A stretch of DNA of 64,000 nucleotides, from NCBI RefSeq assembly GCF_022654015.1, contig NZ_CP073063.1, positions 2,232,001-2,296,000 on the forward strand, given 5' to 3'. Below are positions 1-9,271 of the stretch, piece by piece. Position 1 is the stretch's first letter. The number at the start of each line of letters is the position of its first letter. This DNA is from Brevundimonas diminuta. GTDB taxonomy: Bacteria; Pseudomonadota; Alphaproteobacteria; Caulobacterales; Caulobacteraceae. The notes under the pieces are model-generated. The model made no database searches, was not told the origin of the DNA, and worked only from the letters and a program-made list of their open reading frames with translations. Position numbers and translations under genes: made by a program.

Positions 1-276
1 CTGTTGCAGGCGCATCATGATGGCGTCGGCGAAGCCGCGCACGAACATGATCAGACCCAGGATCATGTACATGATCCCGATCTTCTTGTGGTCCACGGTG
101 GTGAACCACTCCTTCCAGAGATAGCCCCACAGCTTGAAATAGGTCAGGGCGCCGAACAGGGCGAGACCGCCCAACAGCACGACCGACATGGTCACGACCA
201 GGATCGGCTCGTGCAGCGGCAGAGCCTCAAGCGTGAGGCGCCCGAAGATTAGCGGAATGAGTTGATCAGCGTTCAT
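1..276 (-). CDS. cyoB: Cytochrome o ubiquinol oxidase subunit I, N-terminal part (cut by window edge)
   Basis: Only the first 92 codons lie in the window; the gene continues past the left edge. The reading runs [20 protein letters not shown], then a hydrophobic segment, then the segment around [17 protein letters not shown], which is the conserved entry to the first oxidase helices of heme-copper oxidase subunit I of the CyoB type. The protein is the integral membrane subunit that reduces oxygen with ubiquinol electrons and pumps protons. It follows cyoA after 13 bases, the usual cyoAB order, so the two are almost certainly cotranscribed. The ATG at 276-274 is the only plausible start. The binuclear-centre histidines lie outside the window. 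Confidence 0.9.
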   Translation of the reverse strand, partial: MNADQLIPLIFGRLTLEALPLHEPILVVTMSVVLLGGLALFGALTYFKLWGYLWKEWFTTVDHKKIGIMYMILGLIMFVRGFADAIMMRLQQ

Positions 277-289
277 CGACTGTTTTCGC

Positions 290-1615
290 TCAGGCGTTGG
301 GGGCGGAACGGACGTCGGTCGGAACCGGCCCCGTGGCGAAGGGATTGCGGGCCAGCGTCGTCAGCGAGGCCATCGGAGTTTGGGCCGGCGACAACCCTTG
401 TCCGCTCAGGCGCTCCAGGCTGGTCGGTCCGGCGACCGTATCCAGTTCGGCGCGGCGCATGCGGTCGGCGGCGGCGGCCTCGGCCTGCAACGGGGTGCAG
501 ATCGTCATGACGTAGCTGTCGTTGGAGCCGAAGTAGGCGGGCGATTTTCCGCGGCCGGCGTATTTGTCATATACCAGCGGCATGGTGTTGCGCACCGACG
601 CCATGGACAGACCGCCCTGTTTGTCGATGGCCATCATCTCGCCCATGCACATCTTGCCCGGCTCGACGCACATGTTGAGGATCGCGTCCCACAGCATGCC
701 GTCCACGGCGCCAAAGCGCATGACGGGCACCTTCTCGCTGGGCTTTTCCAGCTCCAGATAGCGGTCGCGGTCCAGCGTCTGGCCGCCCTGGCGCACGCCG
801 GCGATCCATTGGTCGAACCCGGACTGATCCAGACCGTGGAAGGCGAAGCGCATGTGCGAGAAGCCGTCGCCGGAATAGTTGGCCGAGAAGCCTTCGTATT
901 CGCCCGGACGGTTGATGACGGCATGCAGCTTCGTCTCCATGCCCGGCATGGCGTAGATCTGGCCGGCCAGGGCGGGAATGTAGAAGCTGTTCATCACCGA
1001 GGACGAGGTGATGTGGAAACGGATCGGACGGTCGACCGGCGCGGCCAGCTCATTGACCGTGGCGACGCCGTACTGCGGGTAGATGAACATCCACTTCCAG
1101 TCGAGCGCGACGACATTGACCTGCAACGGCTCGACGCTTTCCTCGACGGCCTGGCCCGGCTTGATCCGGTCGATAGGACGGTAGGGGTCCAGCAGGTGGG
1201 TGCCGGCCCAGGTCAGGGCGCCCAGGCAGATGATGATCATCAGCGGCGCGGCCCAGATGACCAGCTCCAGCGAGGTGGAGTGATCCCAATCGGGACGGTA
1301 GTCGGCCTCTGACTCCTTGTTCGACGCCCGATACTTCCAGGCGAAGAAGACGATCAGACCCATCACCGGCACGATGATGATCAGCATCAACAGGGTCGAG
1401 ATCATCAGCAGATCGCCCTGCTGGGACGCGACGTCGCCGGCAGGGTTGAGGACGACCAGGTTGCAGGCCGACAGCAGGGCCACGACGGGCGCGAGCAAAA
1501 GTAGGCGCAGACGGCGCAAGGCGGATCCAATCGAAAAGCGTCGGGCGAGGGGGAGGCGCCGCGACGGTTGGCGTTCGTAGGCGGCGGGATACTCAAGCTC
1601 AATCAGGAACGACAT
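290..1615 (-). CDS. cyoA: Cytochrome o ubiquinol oxidase subunit II (lipoprotein)
   Basis: This is the periplasm-facing subunit II of a bo3-type quinol oxidase. The cupredoxin region reads [20 protein letters not shown] followed by [11 protein letters not shown], the form found in quinol oxidases that have lost the CuA ligands. A lipobox (LLSAC, Cys51 in this numbering) precedes two membrane helices. At 441 residues it is longer than E. coli CyoA (about 315). The extra C-terminal part includes CVEPGKMCM, which I recall from other alphaproteobacterial CyoA proteins. A lipobox Cys at residue 51 is late for a lipoprotein signal, so translation may start further in, for example at the TTG near 1519; no convincing ribosome-binding site settles this. 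The gene is divergent from the MFS gene at 1730. Confidence 0.9.
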   Translation of the reverse strand: MSFLIELEYPAAYERQPSRRLPLARRFSIGSALRRLRLLLLAPVVALLSACNLVVLNPAGDVASQQGDLLMISTLLMLIIIVPVMGLIVFFAWKYRASNKESEADYRPDWDHSTSLELVIWAAPLMIIICLGALTWAGTHLLDPYRPIDRIKPGQAVEESVEPLQVNVVALDWKWMFIYPQYGVATVNELAAPVDRPIRFHITSSSVMNSFYIPALAGQIYAMPGMETKLHAVINRPGEYEGFSANYSGDGFSHMRFAFHGLDQSGFDQWIAGVRQGGQTLDRDRYLELEKPSEKVPVMRFGAVDGMLWDAILNMCVEPGKMCMGEMMAIDKQGGLSMASVRNTMPLVYDKYAGRGKSPAYFGSNDSYVMTICTPLQAEAAAADRMRRAELDTVAGPTSLERLSGQGLSPAQTPMASLTTLARNPFATGPVPTDVRSAPNA

Positions 1616-1729
1616 TGGGCAATATGTCCTATCCTCACGAGGCCGCTTTCATCGCAAAGGGCGCCCGGTCATAATGCGGCGACCTGCCGTACGGCCGATA
1701 ATTCAGTCTCACACGGAGCGACCAAGCCC

Positions 1730-3082
1730 ATGTCCGCCTCGACGACCCCTTCGTCAGAGTCGCTGGAACGCGACGCCGCCGCCCTTCACACGGGTCATGG
1801 CAAGGTTGACGCCGGCGAGATCGCCATCGGCGTCATTATCGGCCGAACTTCCGAGTTTTTCGACTTCTTTGTTTACGCCATCGCTTCGGTGGTCGTTTTC
1901 CCGCAGTTGATCTTCCCCTATGCCGGCGCGGTGGGCGGCACCCTGCTCTCCTTCGCCGTCTTCGCCCTGGCTTTCCTGGCCCGGCCGCTGGGCACCGTCC
2001 TGTTCATCGCCATCGACCGCAAGTTCGGACGCGGCGCCAAGCTGACGACCGCCCTGCTGCTGCTGGGCACCTCCACCGTGTCGGTGGCCTTCATCCCCGG
2101 ATATGAGAGCATCGGCATGTGGGCGCCGGTGCTGCTGGCCCTGACCCGTATCGGCCAGGGCGTCGCTCTGGGCGGCACCTGGGACGGTCTGGCCTCGCTG
2201 CTGGCGCTGAACGCGCCCGAGAAGAAGCGCGGCTGGTACGCCATGATCCCGCAACTCGGCGCGCCCATCGGCCTGCTGGTGGCCTCGGCCCTGTTCGCCT
2301 TCTTCCTGAACACGCTGTCGGCCCCTGACTTCCTGGATTGGGGCTGGCGCTATCCGTTCTTCGTGGCCTTCGCCATCAACGTCGTGGCCCTGTTCGCGCG
2401 CCTGCGCATCGTGGTGACGCCAGCCTTCCAGAAGCTGTTCGAGACGCGCGAGCTGCAACCCACGCCGATCAGCCAGGCCCTGCGCGACGAAGGCCCCAAG
2501 ATCGCTATCGGCGCCTTCGCGCCGCTCGCCAGCTTCGCCATGTTCCACATGGTCACCGTCTTCCCCCTGTCGTGGGTGTTTCTGTTCACCAAGGAAACTC
2601 CGGTCCGATTCCTGCTGATCGAGATGGTGGGCGCCGTCTTCGGCCTGCTGGCCATCCTCGCATCGGGCATTCTGGCCGACCGCTACGGCCGCCGGACCTT
2701 GCTGGCGATCACGGCCGCCGGCATCGCCGCCTTCTCCGGCTTTGCGCCGCAACTGCTGAACGGCGGCCCGGTCGGCGAGCTGACCTTTATGATCTCCGGC
2801 TTCATCCTGCTGGGCCTATCGTTCGGCCAGGCCTCTGGCCCGGTGGCCTCCAGCTTCAGCCTGACGAACCGCTACACTTCGTCCGCGCTGACCTCGGACT
2901 TGGCCTGGCTGTTCGGCGCGGGCTTTGCGCCCCTCGCGGCCCTGTGGATCTCCAGCCAGTTCGGCCTGATCGCCGCCGGCGCCTATCTGCTGTCGGGCGC
3001 GATCTGCACGCTGCTGGCCCTGTGGCTGAACCGCGAACTGGCCCGCAGCTCCTCCGACAAGGACCGCGCCAAGACGGCCTGA
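1730..3082 (+). CDS. MFS transporter, metabolite:H+ symporter (MHS/ProP-like) type
   Basis: This is a 450-residue inner-membrane transporter with about 12 hydrophobic segments. The first helix contains EFFDFFVYA. The loop after helix 2 has RPLGTVLFIAIDRKFGRGAK, a variant of the MFS signature between helices 2 and 3, and ADRYGRR is the matching central-loop signature. This arrangement is typical of the MHS family (ProP, KgtP, ShiA), which import small organic acids or osmolytes with protons. The ATG at 1730 was chosen because GGAG lies at 1715-1718; an upstream in-frame extension to 1568 overlaps cyoA and has no family support. The substrate cannot be read from sequence. A strong hairpin terminator follows at 3106. 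Confidence 0.85.
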   Translation: MSASTTPSSESLERDAAALHTGHGKVDAGEIAIGVIIGRTSEFFDFFVYAIASVVVFPQLIFPYAGAVGGTLLSFAVFALAFLARPLGTVLFIAIDRKFGRGAKLTTALLLLGTSTVSVAFIPGYESIGMWAPVLLALTRIGQGVALGGTWDGLASLLALNAPEKKRGWYAMIPQLGAPIGLLVASALFAFFLNTLSAPDFLDWGWRYPFFVAFAINVVALFARLRIVVTPAFQKLFETRELQPTPISQALRDEGPKIAIGAFAPLASFAMFHMVTVFPLSWVFLFTKETPVRFLLIEMVGAVFGLLAILASGILADRYGRRTLLAITAAGIAAFSGFAPQLLNGGPVGELTFMISGFILLGLSFGQASGPVASSFSLTNRYTSSALTSDLAWLFGAGFAPLAALWISSQFGLIAAGAYLLSGAICTLLALWLNRELARSSSDKDRAKTA

Positions 3083-3105
3083 TCTTTCAGGTCACGCACA
3101 AACAG

Positions 3106-3140
3106 ACACGGCCCGCAGTCGCCTGCGGGCCGTGTTGCGT
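3106..3140. terminator. Rho-independent terminator, probably bidirectional
   Basis: A perfect 13-bp stem (ACACGGCCCGCAG, 3106-3118) pairs with 3123-3135 around a TCGC loop. A short T-containing tract follows on both strands. It sits between two convergent genes, the MFS transporter ending at 3082 and the hydrolase ending at 3175, so it can serve both. Confidence 0.75.
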
Positions 3141-3174
3141 TTGGAGCAGATCGTTGTGAGCCGCAGCGGCAGCT

Positions 3175-4527
3175 TCAGTTGGCGCGGCTGTCCGTCGACG
3201 GCTTGAAGGTGGTGTCGAAATGACAGCCGTCCTCGTAGCGTGAAGCCGCCACCTGACACAGCGTGGCAACGTCAGCGGGCGTCGGCTTCACGCCCTCGTC
3301 CAGCCAGCGCATCATCGCCTGGAAAAGACCGACGTACTCTGGCGGCGATAGGCGGCTATGTTCGGACTCGTCTGTGAACGTCTGGACCAATAAGTCCGAT
3401 CGTCCCGCCGCGGCGACCGTTTCCCTGTAAAGCGCGTCGTTGGAGACAAAGGCCGTAGCATCATTCTTGGCGTGAATTGTCAGCGTCGGCGCCACGATCA
3501 GACCGCTGAGATCCGCGTCGTAGGCCAAGCGCGCCACACCCATCGGATCAGCCGCGAACCGCTGAACGCCAGCGTTCAACGCCTCGTCGTCGTGCGAACC
3601 CTGATAGACCGTATGGCTGTTGTCGAAGGGGTTCAGCCCGTCAAGACGGCGCAAAACCATGTCGCGGAACAGGAAGGTCGCCCAGGCCAGATGCGGAACC
3701 AACTGTTCCTCGTTCACGCCCGTCACGGCCAGGATATCCGCCAGATTGCGCTTCTGCTCAGCCGACCTCTCGGCAAGCGGCAGGCCCACGCCCGTGCAGG
3801 TTTTGACCCGCTCGGCCAGCTGCGCCCGGTTCAGATCGCTGTCTAGCGGCAGCCCCTGCCACAGCGGATACTGAGTCTCGTTCGGGAGTGGATGGTTGTT
3901 GCAGTAGAACTGATAGACCGCTCTCAAATCTGCGCGAAAGCGGTAGGTGCGGGTTCCGCCGCCAATTACGCCGTTGGTCAAGACGACGCCATCCCACACC
4001 ACCTGTCCCTCGGCATCGCGTGCGTAGAGCTCAGCCGTCTTGGCCGCGACATTTCCGCCCCAGGACTGGCCATGCACCAGAGTTCGACGTGGCTTGCCGA
4101 AGGCGTTCCAGAAAATCTGGCGCAGATCGTCCGTATCTTCCGCGGCCATCCGTACGCCATAGCCGCCACGGCGATAGGTCGAGCCCGCCCAGGCGAAGCC
4201 TTCCTTCACCGTCATGGAGAAACGCTCCATGTCTTCCAGCGGATCGTTCAGTTCTGGTGCGCTGGTGCGGGGTCCGCCATGCGCGTGAACGATCAGGGCG
4301 CCGTTCCAGTCCTTAGGGACGGCGATCCAATAATAGCCGCCTTTGACCGCCCTGCCCGACCAGCACCGCGTCTGTTGCGGCACGAAGTCCGGGCAATCGG
4401 CTGGTGCAGGCGCAGAATCGACAGCCGCCGCGACGGCCGTCTGCGTTTCCTGCGCCTGCGTCATCGGCGCGATGCCGGCCCAGGCGACGACCAGCGCCCC
4501 CAGAGATCGAACGAGACGGTCGGTCAT
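3175..4527 (-). CDS. Secreted alpha/beta hydrolase
   Basis: This 450-residue protein has an N-terminal signal peptide (hydrophobic run, then TQAQ near residue 26). An oxyanion-type HAHGG sits near residue 81 and the nucleophile elbow GQSWGG (Ser155) near 153-158. Candidate acid and base residues lie in IHAKNDATAF and DESEHSRL. This is an alpha/beta-hydrolase fold esterase or peptidase acting in the periplasm or outside the cell. It begins 14 bases after the TonB-dependent receptor ends and must be cotranscribed with it, which suggests it cleaves the receptor's ligand or a precursor. Its substrate is unknown. Carboxylesterase and tripeptidyl-aminopeptidase-like members share these motifs, so the bond cleaved is left open. 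Confidence 0.75.
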   Translation of the reverse strand: MTDRLVRSLGALVVAWAGIAPMTQAQETQTAVAAAVDSAPAPADCPDFVPQQTRCWSGRAVKGGYYWIAVPKDWNGALIVHAHGGPRTSAPELNDPLEDMERFSMTVKEGFAWAGSTYRRGGYGVRMAAEDTDDLRQIFWNAFGKPRRTLVHGQSWGGNVAAKTAELYARDAEGQVVWDGVVLTNGVIGGGTRTYRFRADLRAVYQFYCNNHPLPNETQYPLWQGLPLDSDLNRAQLAERVKTCTGVGLPLAERSAEQKRNLADILAVTGVNEEQLVPHLAWATFLFRDMVLRRLDGLNPFDNSHTVYQGSHDDEALNAGVQRFAADPMGVARLAYDADLSGLIVAPTLTIHAKNDATAFVSNDALYRETVAAAGRSDLLVQTFTDESEHSRLSPPEYVGLFQAMMRWLDEGVKPTPADVATLCQVAASRYEDGCHFDTTFKPSTDSRAN

Positions 4528-4541
4528 CGCATCTCTCCCTC

Positions 4542-7500
4542 TTAGAACGTCTTGGAGATGTTGGCGTACCAGTAGCGGCCGTAGGGATTGTAGAGCGCAC
4601 CCAGATAGCCCGACGAAGTCAACGGCGGCTGCTCGTCAGTGATGTTGCGCGCCCCCAGTCGAACCGTTGTGCCGGACGCAAAGCCGGCGTTGTCGCCGAA
4701 CTCATACTGACCATACAGATTGCCAGTGATCTGGCTATCGACCTGCCAGGGATCGCCTTGGGCGCTGAGGAAGCCGGTTTCGGTGACGGCGCTGTTGTAT
4801 TGGGTGAATGCGCCCACCTGCCATGGCCCTTGCGACCAGGTGAACGAGCCCGTCACCCGCCATTCCGGCCGGCCGTTGCGAGCCAACAGGGTCTGAGAGA
4901 TCGGCAGCGGCGTGTTCGCATTGATCTGGCCGGCTTCACGCGCTGCGAACAGCGACTCGACCAAGGGGCCGGGAGAACGATCGAACTTCGTCAGGTGCGC
5001 CGCATTCACGCTGGCGCGGAAGTTGCCCCACGGCGTGCCGCGCAGCCGCCACTGAAGACCGATGTCGAGCCCCTCCACCGTCTGTGGCAGCAGATTGATG
5101 AACTGATCTTCGACCGAAACGATCTGTCCGACAGGGCTAATCCCGCTGCCTTGGAAGAAGGCGATGTCGTCGGCCGTCACCGCCGCACGGTTGACGTTGT
5201 CGTTCCGCGTGCCGTTCAAGATGTTCAGATAGTCCAGCACGACGTTCGACTGCGCGCCCAGCAGACCGACGATCTTCTCCTGCTCGATCTTCCAGCGGTC
5301 CAGCGTGAAGGTGAACCGGCCGAACTGCTCGGGAATGAACCAGGGCTGCAAAACCAGGCCGATGGACTGATTGGTGCTTTCCTCGGGCTGAAGCTCGGGA
5401 TTGCCCGACACCAGCAGCGAGGCGCTGGCGGGTTGCGAACATTGGTTGAAGTTGGTGATCCGACCCAGGCGCAGATCGGCCTCACAGCGGATGTAATCGT
5501 TATTGGTCGACAGACGCCCGTATTGCGCCGCGTTGGTCTGTTCCAGGTTCGGGGCGCGGAAACCCTCGGAATACGAGCCCCGGACGCGCACGCCTTCGAC
5601 CAGGTCCCAGGCCATGGCGATCTTGGGCTTGGCCACATCGCCGAAGTCGGAATAGTGCTCGTATCGGCCGGCCAGTTGGAAATCGAGACTGCGAACCATC
5701 GGAATGTTCATCTCGGGCGAAACGACAGGCACAGCGAACTCGACATAGGCCGAATAGACCTCGCGCTTGCCGTAGGTATCGGGGTTTGAGCTGACCGCCG
5801 CAATGTTGGACTGGCTGATCTCGCCCGACACGCTGTCGCGGAAGACGTTGGTGCCGTCCAGATCGGCGTCGCGGTCGTCACGCTGAATTTCCCGACGCGC
5901 CTCGACGCCCAGGGCCATACCGACAGGTCCGGCCGGTAACGCGAAGACATCCGCACGACTGAGCTTGAAGTCCCACAGCGCCAGCGTTGTCTTGGAGACC
6001 CGCGTCAGGTCGGTCGTGATGGCGTCGATCGCGGCCTGAGAACTGGGCGTGCAATCGCCGAAGCTGGTATCGTTCACACAGCCGCCGCTGAACGGATTGT
6101 AGGCGTCGGGCGTCGACAGGGCGAGATTGGCCTGAAGCGCGGTCAGATTGACAGCGTTCGAGCTGTCGGTGGCCTCGGCTTCCGAATACAACAGCGCGCT
6201 TTCCCAATCGAAGCCGCGCCATTCGCCCCGCAGGCCGCCCAGGAATCGGGACTGCCAGTTGTCGACATCCACCACTTGGGCGCCCAGATCATTGAAGCGA
6301 TACCGAACCAGCTTAACGGCCGTCCCGGCTGTGGGGACGTTTGTCAGGCCAGCGAGACGATTGGGATTGCGCGTGCCGTCGGCAAAGGTGACGGGGCCAA
6401 ACGGATTCCAGTAGTTGCTGGCTGGGATCCAGAGCGGGTTCAGCAGGATGGTCGGCGGCTGAATGTTTTGGGTCGATGCCGTGTAATAGCCGAGTTCGCC
6501 AAAGGCCGTGACGCCGTTGTCGAGATCGTAGTGACCCGACACGAACAGGTTCAACCGTTCGATATCCGGCGATTGGGTGGTGCCCCGCGCCCCGTCATAG
6601 CGCAACTCGCGGCCAGCGCCGCTGTAGCTGATATTGCCGCTGGCCAGGCAAACATCACCCCCAACCGGCGCGGTGCAGCCGAAGCTGGAAGGCTGATTGT
6701 GGAAGGCGCCGGCGCCGGTCGTCAGAGCAGTCGTGCCCCGTCGGACCTGGAATGGTGTCTGGAAGTTGGCCCAGGCTGTATAGGAAGAGCGCCCATCGGT
6801 GTCGGTCGAATTCTCATAGCCCGGTACGTTGGCGAACAGGCTGCGGCGGTCGTCAGAGGCGGTATAGGGTTCGTCGCTGGCCTGCTGGGCGGTGCGGTTG
6901 ATGTAGTCGAGGAAGCCCGACAGATTGCCCCGCTCGAAATCCTTGCCTGCGAACATACCGAAGGTGAATTCTCGGCGATGCGTGCCCTCGGCGCCGCCGT
7001 ACTGGGCCTTCATCTCCAAGCCATCGAAATCCTGCTGAAGCACAGTGTTCACGACGCCCGCGACCGCATCCGCGCCATAGATGGCGGCGGCGCCGTCCAG
7101 CAGAACCTCCAACCGCTCCAGCCCTGAGACGGGAATGGCGTTGGAGTTGTAGCTGAGCACCGGCACCGTGCCGGTGTCTGACGTCCCCTGGCTGGTGGGG
7201 TGCTGAACGATCCGACGCCCGTTCAAGAGCACCAGGGTGTTACCGACCCCGAGAGAGCGCAGATTGACCGAGTTGACGTCGCCTCGCGCGGCGTTCGAGG
7301 TTTGAGGATTGTTGGCGCTGGAGAACAGCACATCGCCCATCTGGGGAATGGACCGCAGCAGATCATCACCGCTGACGGCCCCGGTCGCGATGATTTCTTC
7401 CTGCGTGACGACGGTCACCGGCAGAGCCGCCGTGGTGGAGGCGCCGCGAATCTGGGAGCCGACGACGACGATGTCCTCGACCTGCGCCGCCTCAGCCTCC

Positions 7501-7613
7501 TGCGCTGGAGTGGATTGAGGCGGGGCCTCCTGAGCCAGAGCCGCTCCCGCCGAGATCAGCAGGACAGCCGAGGCCGCGCCCGCCATCAGTGCGAACTTGG
7601 ATTGCATCTTCAT
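4542..7613 (-). CDS. TonB-dependent outer-membrane receptor
   Basis: This is a 1023-residue active transporter of the outer membrane. It has a signal peptide ending near ALAQ, a TonB-box-like EDIVVVG near residues 47-53, a plug domain with VNLRSLGVGNTLVLLNGRR and YGADAVAGVVN, a 22-strand-type barrel, and a C-terminal beta signal ending YWYANISKTF. The plug resembles the large Caulobacterales/Sphingomonadales receptors for organic ligands rather than siderophore receptors, though that cannot be settled by eye. A strong Shine-Dalgarno (AGGAGGA, about 7618-7624) fixes the start. It lies between dctA (62 bases upstream) and the hydrolase gene. Together these three could carry a dicarboxylate or its ester across both membranes. 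Confidence 0.9.
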   Translation of the reverse strand: MKMQSKFALMAGAASAVLLISAGAALAQEAPPQSTPAQEAEAAQVEDIVVVGSQIRGASTTAALPVTVVTQEEIIATGAVSGDDLLRSIPQMGDVLFSSANNPQTSNAARGDVNSVNLRSLGVGNTLVLLNGRRIVQHPTSQGTSDTGTVPVLSYNSNAIPVSGLERLEVLLDGAAAIYGADAVAGVVNTVLQQDFDGLEMKAQYGGAEGTHRREFTFGMFAGKDFERGNLSGFLDYINRTAQQASDEPYTASDDRRSLFANVPGYENSTDTDGRSSYTAWANFQTPFQVRRGTTALTTGAGAFHNQPSSFGCTAPVGGDVCLASGNISYSGAGRELRYDGARGTTQSPDIERLNLFVSGHYDLDNGVTAFGELGYYTASTQNIQPPTILLNPLWIPASNYWNPFGPVTFADGTRNPNRLAGLTNVPTAGTAVKLVRYRFNDLGAQVVDVDNWQSRFLGGLRGEWRGFDWESALLYSEAEATDSSNAVNLTALQANLALSTPDAYNPFSGGCVNDTSFGDCTPSSQAAIDAITTDLTRVSKTTLALWDFKLSRADVFALPAGPVGMALGVEARREIQRDDRDADLDGTNVFRDSVSGEISQSNIAAVSSNPDTYGKREVYSAYVEFAVPVVSPEMNIPMVRSLDFQLAGRYEHYSDFGDVAKPKIAMAWDLVEGVRVRGSYSEGFRAPNLEQTNAAQYGRLSTNNDYIRCEADLRLGRITNFNQCSQPASASLLVSGNPELQPEESTNQSIGLVLQPWFIPEQFGRFTFTLDRWKIEQEKIVGLLGAQSNVVLDYLNILNGTRNDNVNRAAVTADDIAFFQGSGISPVGQIVSVEDQFINLLPQTVEGLDIGLQWRLRGTPWGNFRASVNAAHLTKFDRSPGPLVESLFAAREAGQINANTPLPISQTLLARNGRPEWRVTGSFTWSQGPWQVGAFTQYNSAVTETGFLSAQGDPWQVDSQITGNLYGQYEFGDNAGFASGTTVRLGARNITDEQPPLTSSGYLGALYNPYGRYWYANISKTF

Positions 7614-7675
7614 GTTTCCTCCTCCCGGGCCGTCGTTATGTCGGCGATCCCGTCATTCAAAAGTCGTTCTCGCCG

Positions 7676-9031
7676 TCAGTCCTTGGCGAGAACCAGATCG
7701 TCTCCAGGCCCCGCCGCAGGGTCAGGCAGCGCCGCCACCGGCAAGGGATGTCCGTCCAGCGCGGCCTTCAGGGCGTCGCGATCCAGCGCGTTTTCCCAGC
7801 GGGCCACGACGATGGTGGCCACGGCGTTGCCGATGAAGTTGGTCAGGGCCCGGCATTCGCTCATGAAGCGATCGATGCCCAGGATCAGCGCCATGCCGGC
7901 GACTGGCACATCCGGCACGACCGACAGGGTCGCCGCCAGGGTGATGAAGCCCGCGCCCGTGATGCCCGCTGCGCCTTTTGAGCTGAGCATGGCGACCAGC
8001 AGAAGCGTGATCTGCTGCCAAATGGTGAGTTCGATGTTCAGCGCCTGAGCAATGAACAGAGCCGCCATCGTCATATAGATGTTGGTGCCGTCCAGATTGA
8101 ACGAATAGCCGGTCGGCACGACCAGGCCTACGACCGACTTGGCGGCGCCCGCGCGTTCCATCTTGGAGATCAGGCTGGGCAGGGCCGCCTCTGAACTGGA
8201 AGTGCCCAGCACCAGCAGAAGCTCTTCCTTGAGGTAACGGATCAGCTTGAGAATGTTGAAGCCGTTGGCGACGCCCACCAGACCCAGCACGCCCACGACG
8301 AAGATGATCGCGGTGACGTAGAAGGTCACGATCAAGGCGGCCAGATTGGCGATCGATGCGATGCCATAGGCGCCGATCGTAAAGGCGAAGGCCCCGAAGG
8401 CGCCGATGGGCGCAGCCTTCATCACGATAGCGACCAGCTTGAACACGGCAAGGCTGAGGGTCTCGAACAGGTCGACCACCGGCCGGGCCCGCTCTCCCAC
8501 CAACGCCAGGGCGAGGCCAAACAGGATCGACACGAACAGAACCTGCAGGATGTTGCCGGTCGAGAAGGCGCTGACCAGCGTGTCGGGAATGACGCCCATC
8601 AGGAAGCCGACGATCGTGCTCTCGTGCGCGGCCGCCGCATACTGCTCGACCGCGCCGGCGTTCAACGTCGCCGGGTCGATGTTCAAGCCATGGCCCGGAC
8701 GCACTAGATTGGCGATGATCAGGCCCACGATCAGAGCCAGAGTCGAGAAGACCAGGAAGTAGGCGAAAGCCTTGGCGGCGACGCGACCGACGCTGCCAAG
8801 ATCACGCATGCCGGCGATGCCGGTCACGATGGTCAGGAAAATCACCGGCGCGATCACCATCTTCACCAGTTTGATGAATCCGTCGCCCAGCGGCTTCAGG
8901 CTTTCGCCGAATGTCGGCCAGAAGTGCCCGATAAGTGCGCCGAGCGCGATGGCGATCAGCACCTGGAAATACAGGTGGCGATAGAACGGCCGGCGAACGA
9001 CCGGCGCGGCCTCTGACGGGACTGAGATCAC
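7676..9031 (-). CDS. dctA: C4-dicarboxylate/proton symporter DctA (GTG start)
   Basis: This is a sodium/proton:dicarboxylate symporter (DAACS family) of the inner membrane that takes up succinate, fumarate and malate. The helical-hairpin motif [11 protein letters not shown] and the binding motif [12 protein letters not shown] are both present, and the 451-residue length is close to typical DctA. The open frame reaches back to 9178, but GTG at 9031 is preceded by AGGAG with good spacing and gives the normal N-terminus just before the first helix. The dctB and dctD genes diverge immediately upstream, which identifies the substrate class better than sequence alone; a glutamate-type carrier would otherwise be possible. 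Confidence 0.9.
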   Translation of the reverse strand: MISVPSEAAPVVRRPFYRHLYFQVLIAIALGALIGHFWPTFGESLKPLGDGFIKLVKMVIAPVIFLTIVTGIAGMRDLGSVGRVAAKAFAYFLVFSTLALIVGLIIANLVRPGHGLNIDPATLNAGAVEQYAAAAHESTIVGFLMGVIPDTLVSAFSTGNILQVLFVSILFGLALALVGERARPVVDLFETLSLAVFKLVAIVMKAAPIGAFGAFAFTIGAYGIASIANLAALIVTFYVTAIIFVVGVLGLVGVANGFNILKLIRYLKEELLLVLGTSSSEAALPSLISKMERAGAAKSVVGLVVPTGYSFNLDGTNIYMTMAALFIAQALNIELTIWQQITLLLVAMLSSKGAAGITGAGFITLAATLSVVPDVPVAGMALILGIDRFMSECRALTNFIGNAVATIVVARWENALDRDALKAALDGHPLPVAALPDPAAGPGDDLVLAKD

Positions 9032-9271
9032 GAAGGGCTCCTGATGTGCGGGGGGTGATCCCGCAGTCTCCTCGATGGGCGCGATCTTCGCCACGCTCCG
9101 TTGGATAGAGCTTCCAACGAGAACCCTCATCGCGAAAGCAATTGATCCAACCTCTCGATGTTTATGAAAATTCGGCACTTTCCGGAGAGTCGTGAGGATC
9201 GGTTGAGATATCTGTGCGGTTTTTCACCCAGCAGGCTGGCCCTGTCGTGCGATTATCCGCACACTGCGAAC
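9032..9271. promoter_or_regulatory. Divergent dctA / dctB control region
   Basis: This 240-base gap between the divergent starts must hold the dctA promoter and any DctD sites. An inverted repeat TGTGCGG (9213-9219) / CCGCACA (9257-9263) is visible. I found no good sigma-54 -24/-12 match on the dctA strand; the best GG-N10-GC pair, near 9077-9095, fits poorly. The boundaries are those of the gap, not of a mapped promoter. Confidence 0.4.

Noticed and set aside
9077..9095. Sigma-54 promoter ahead of dctA
   Set aside because: GG and GC are spaced correctly on the minus strand, but the rest departs from TGGCAC-N5-TTGC, and such matches are frequent in GC-rich DNA.
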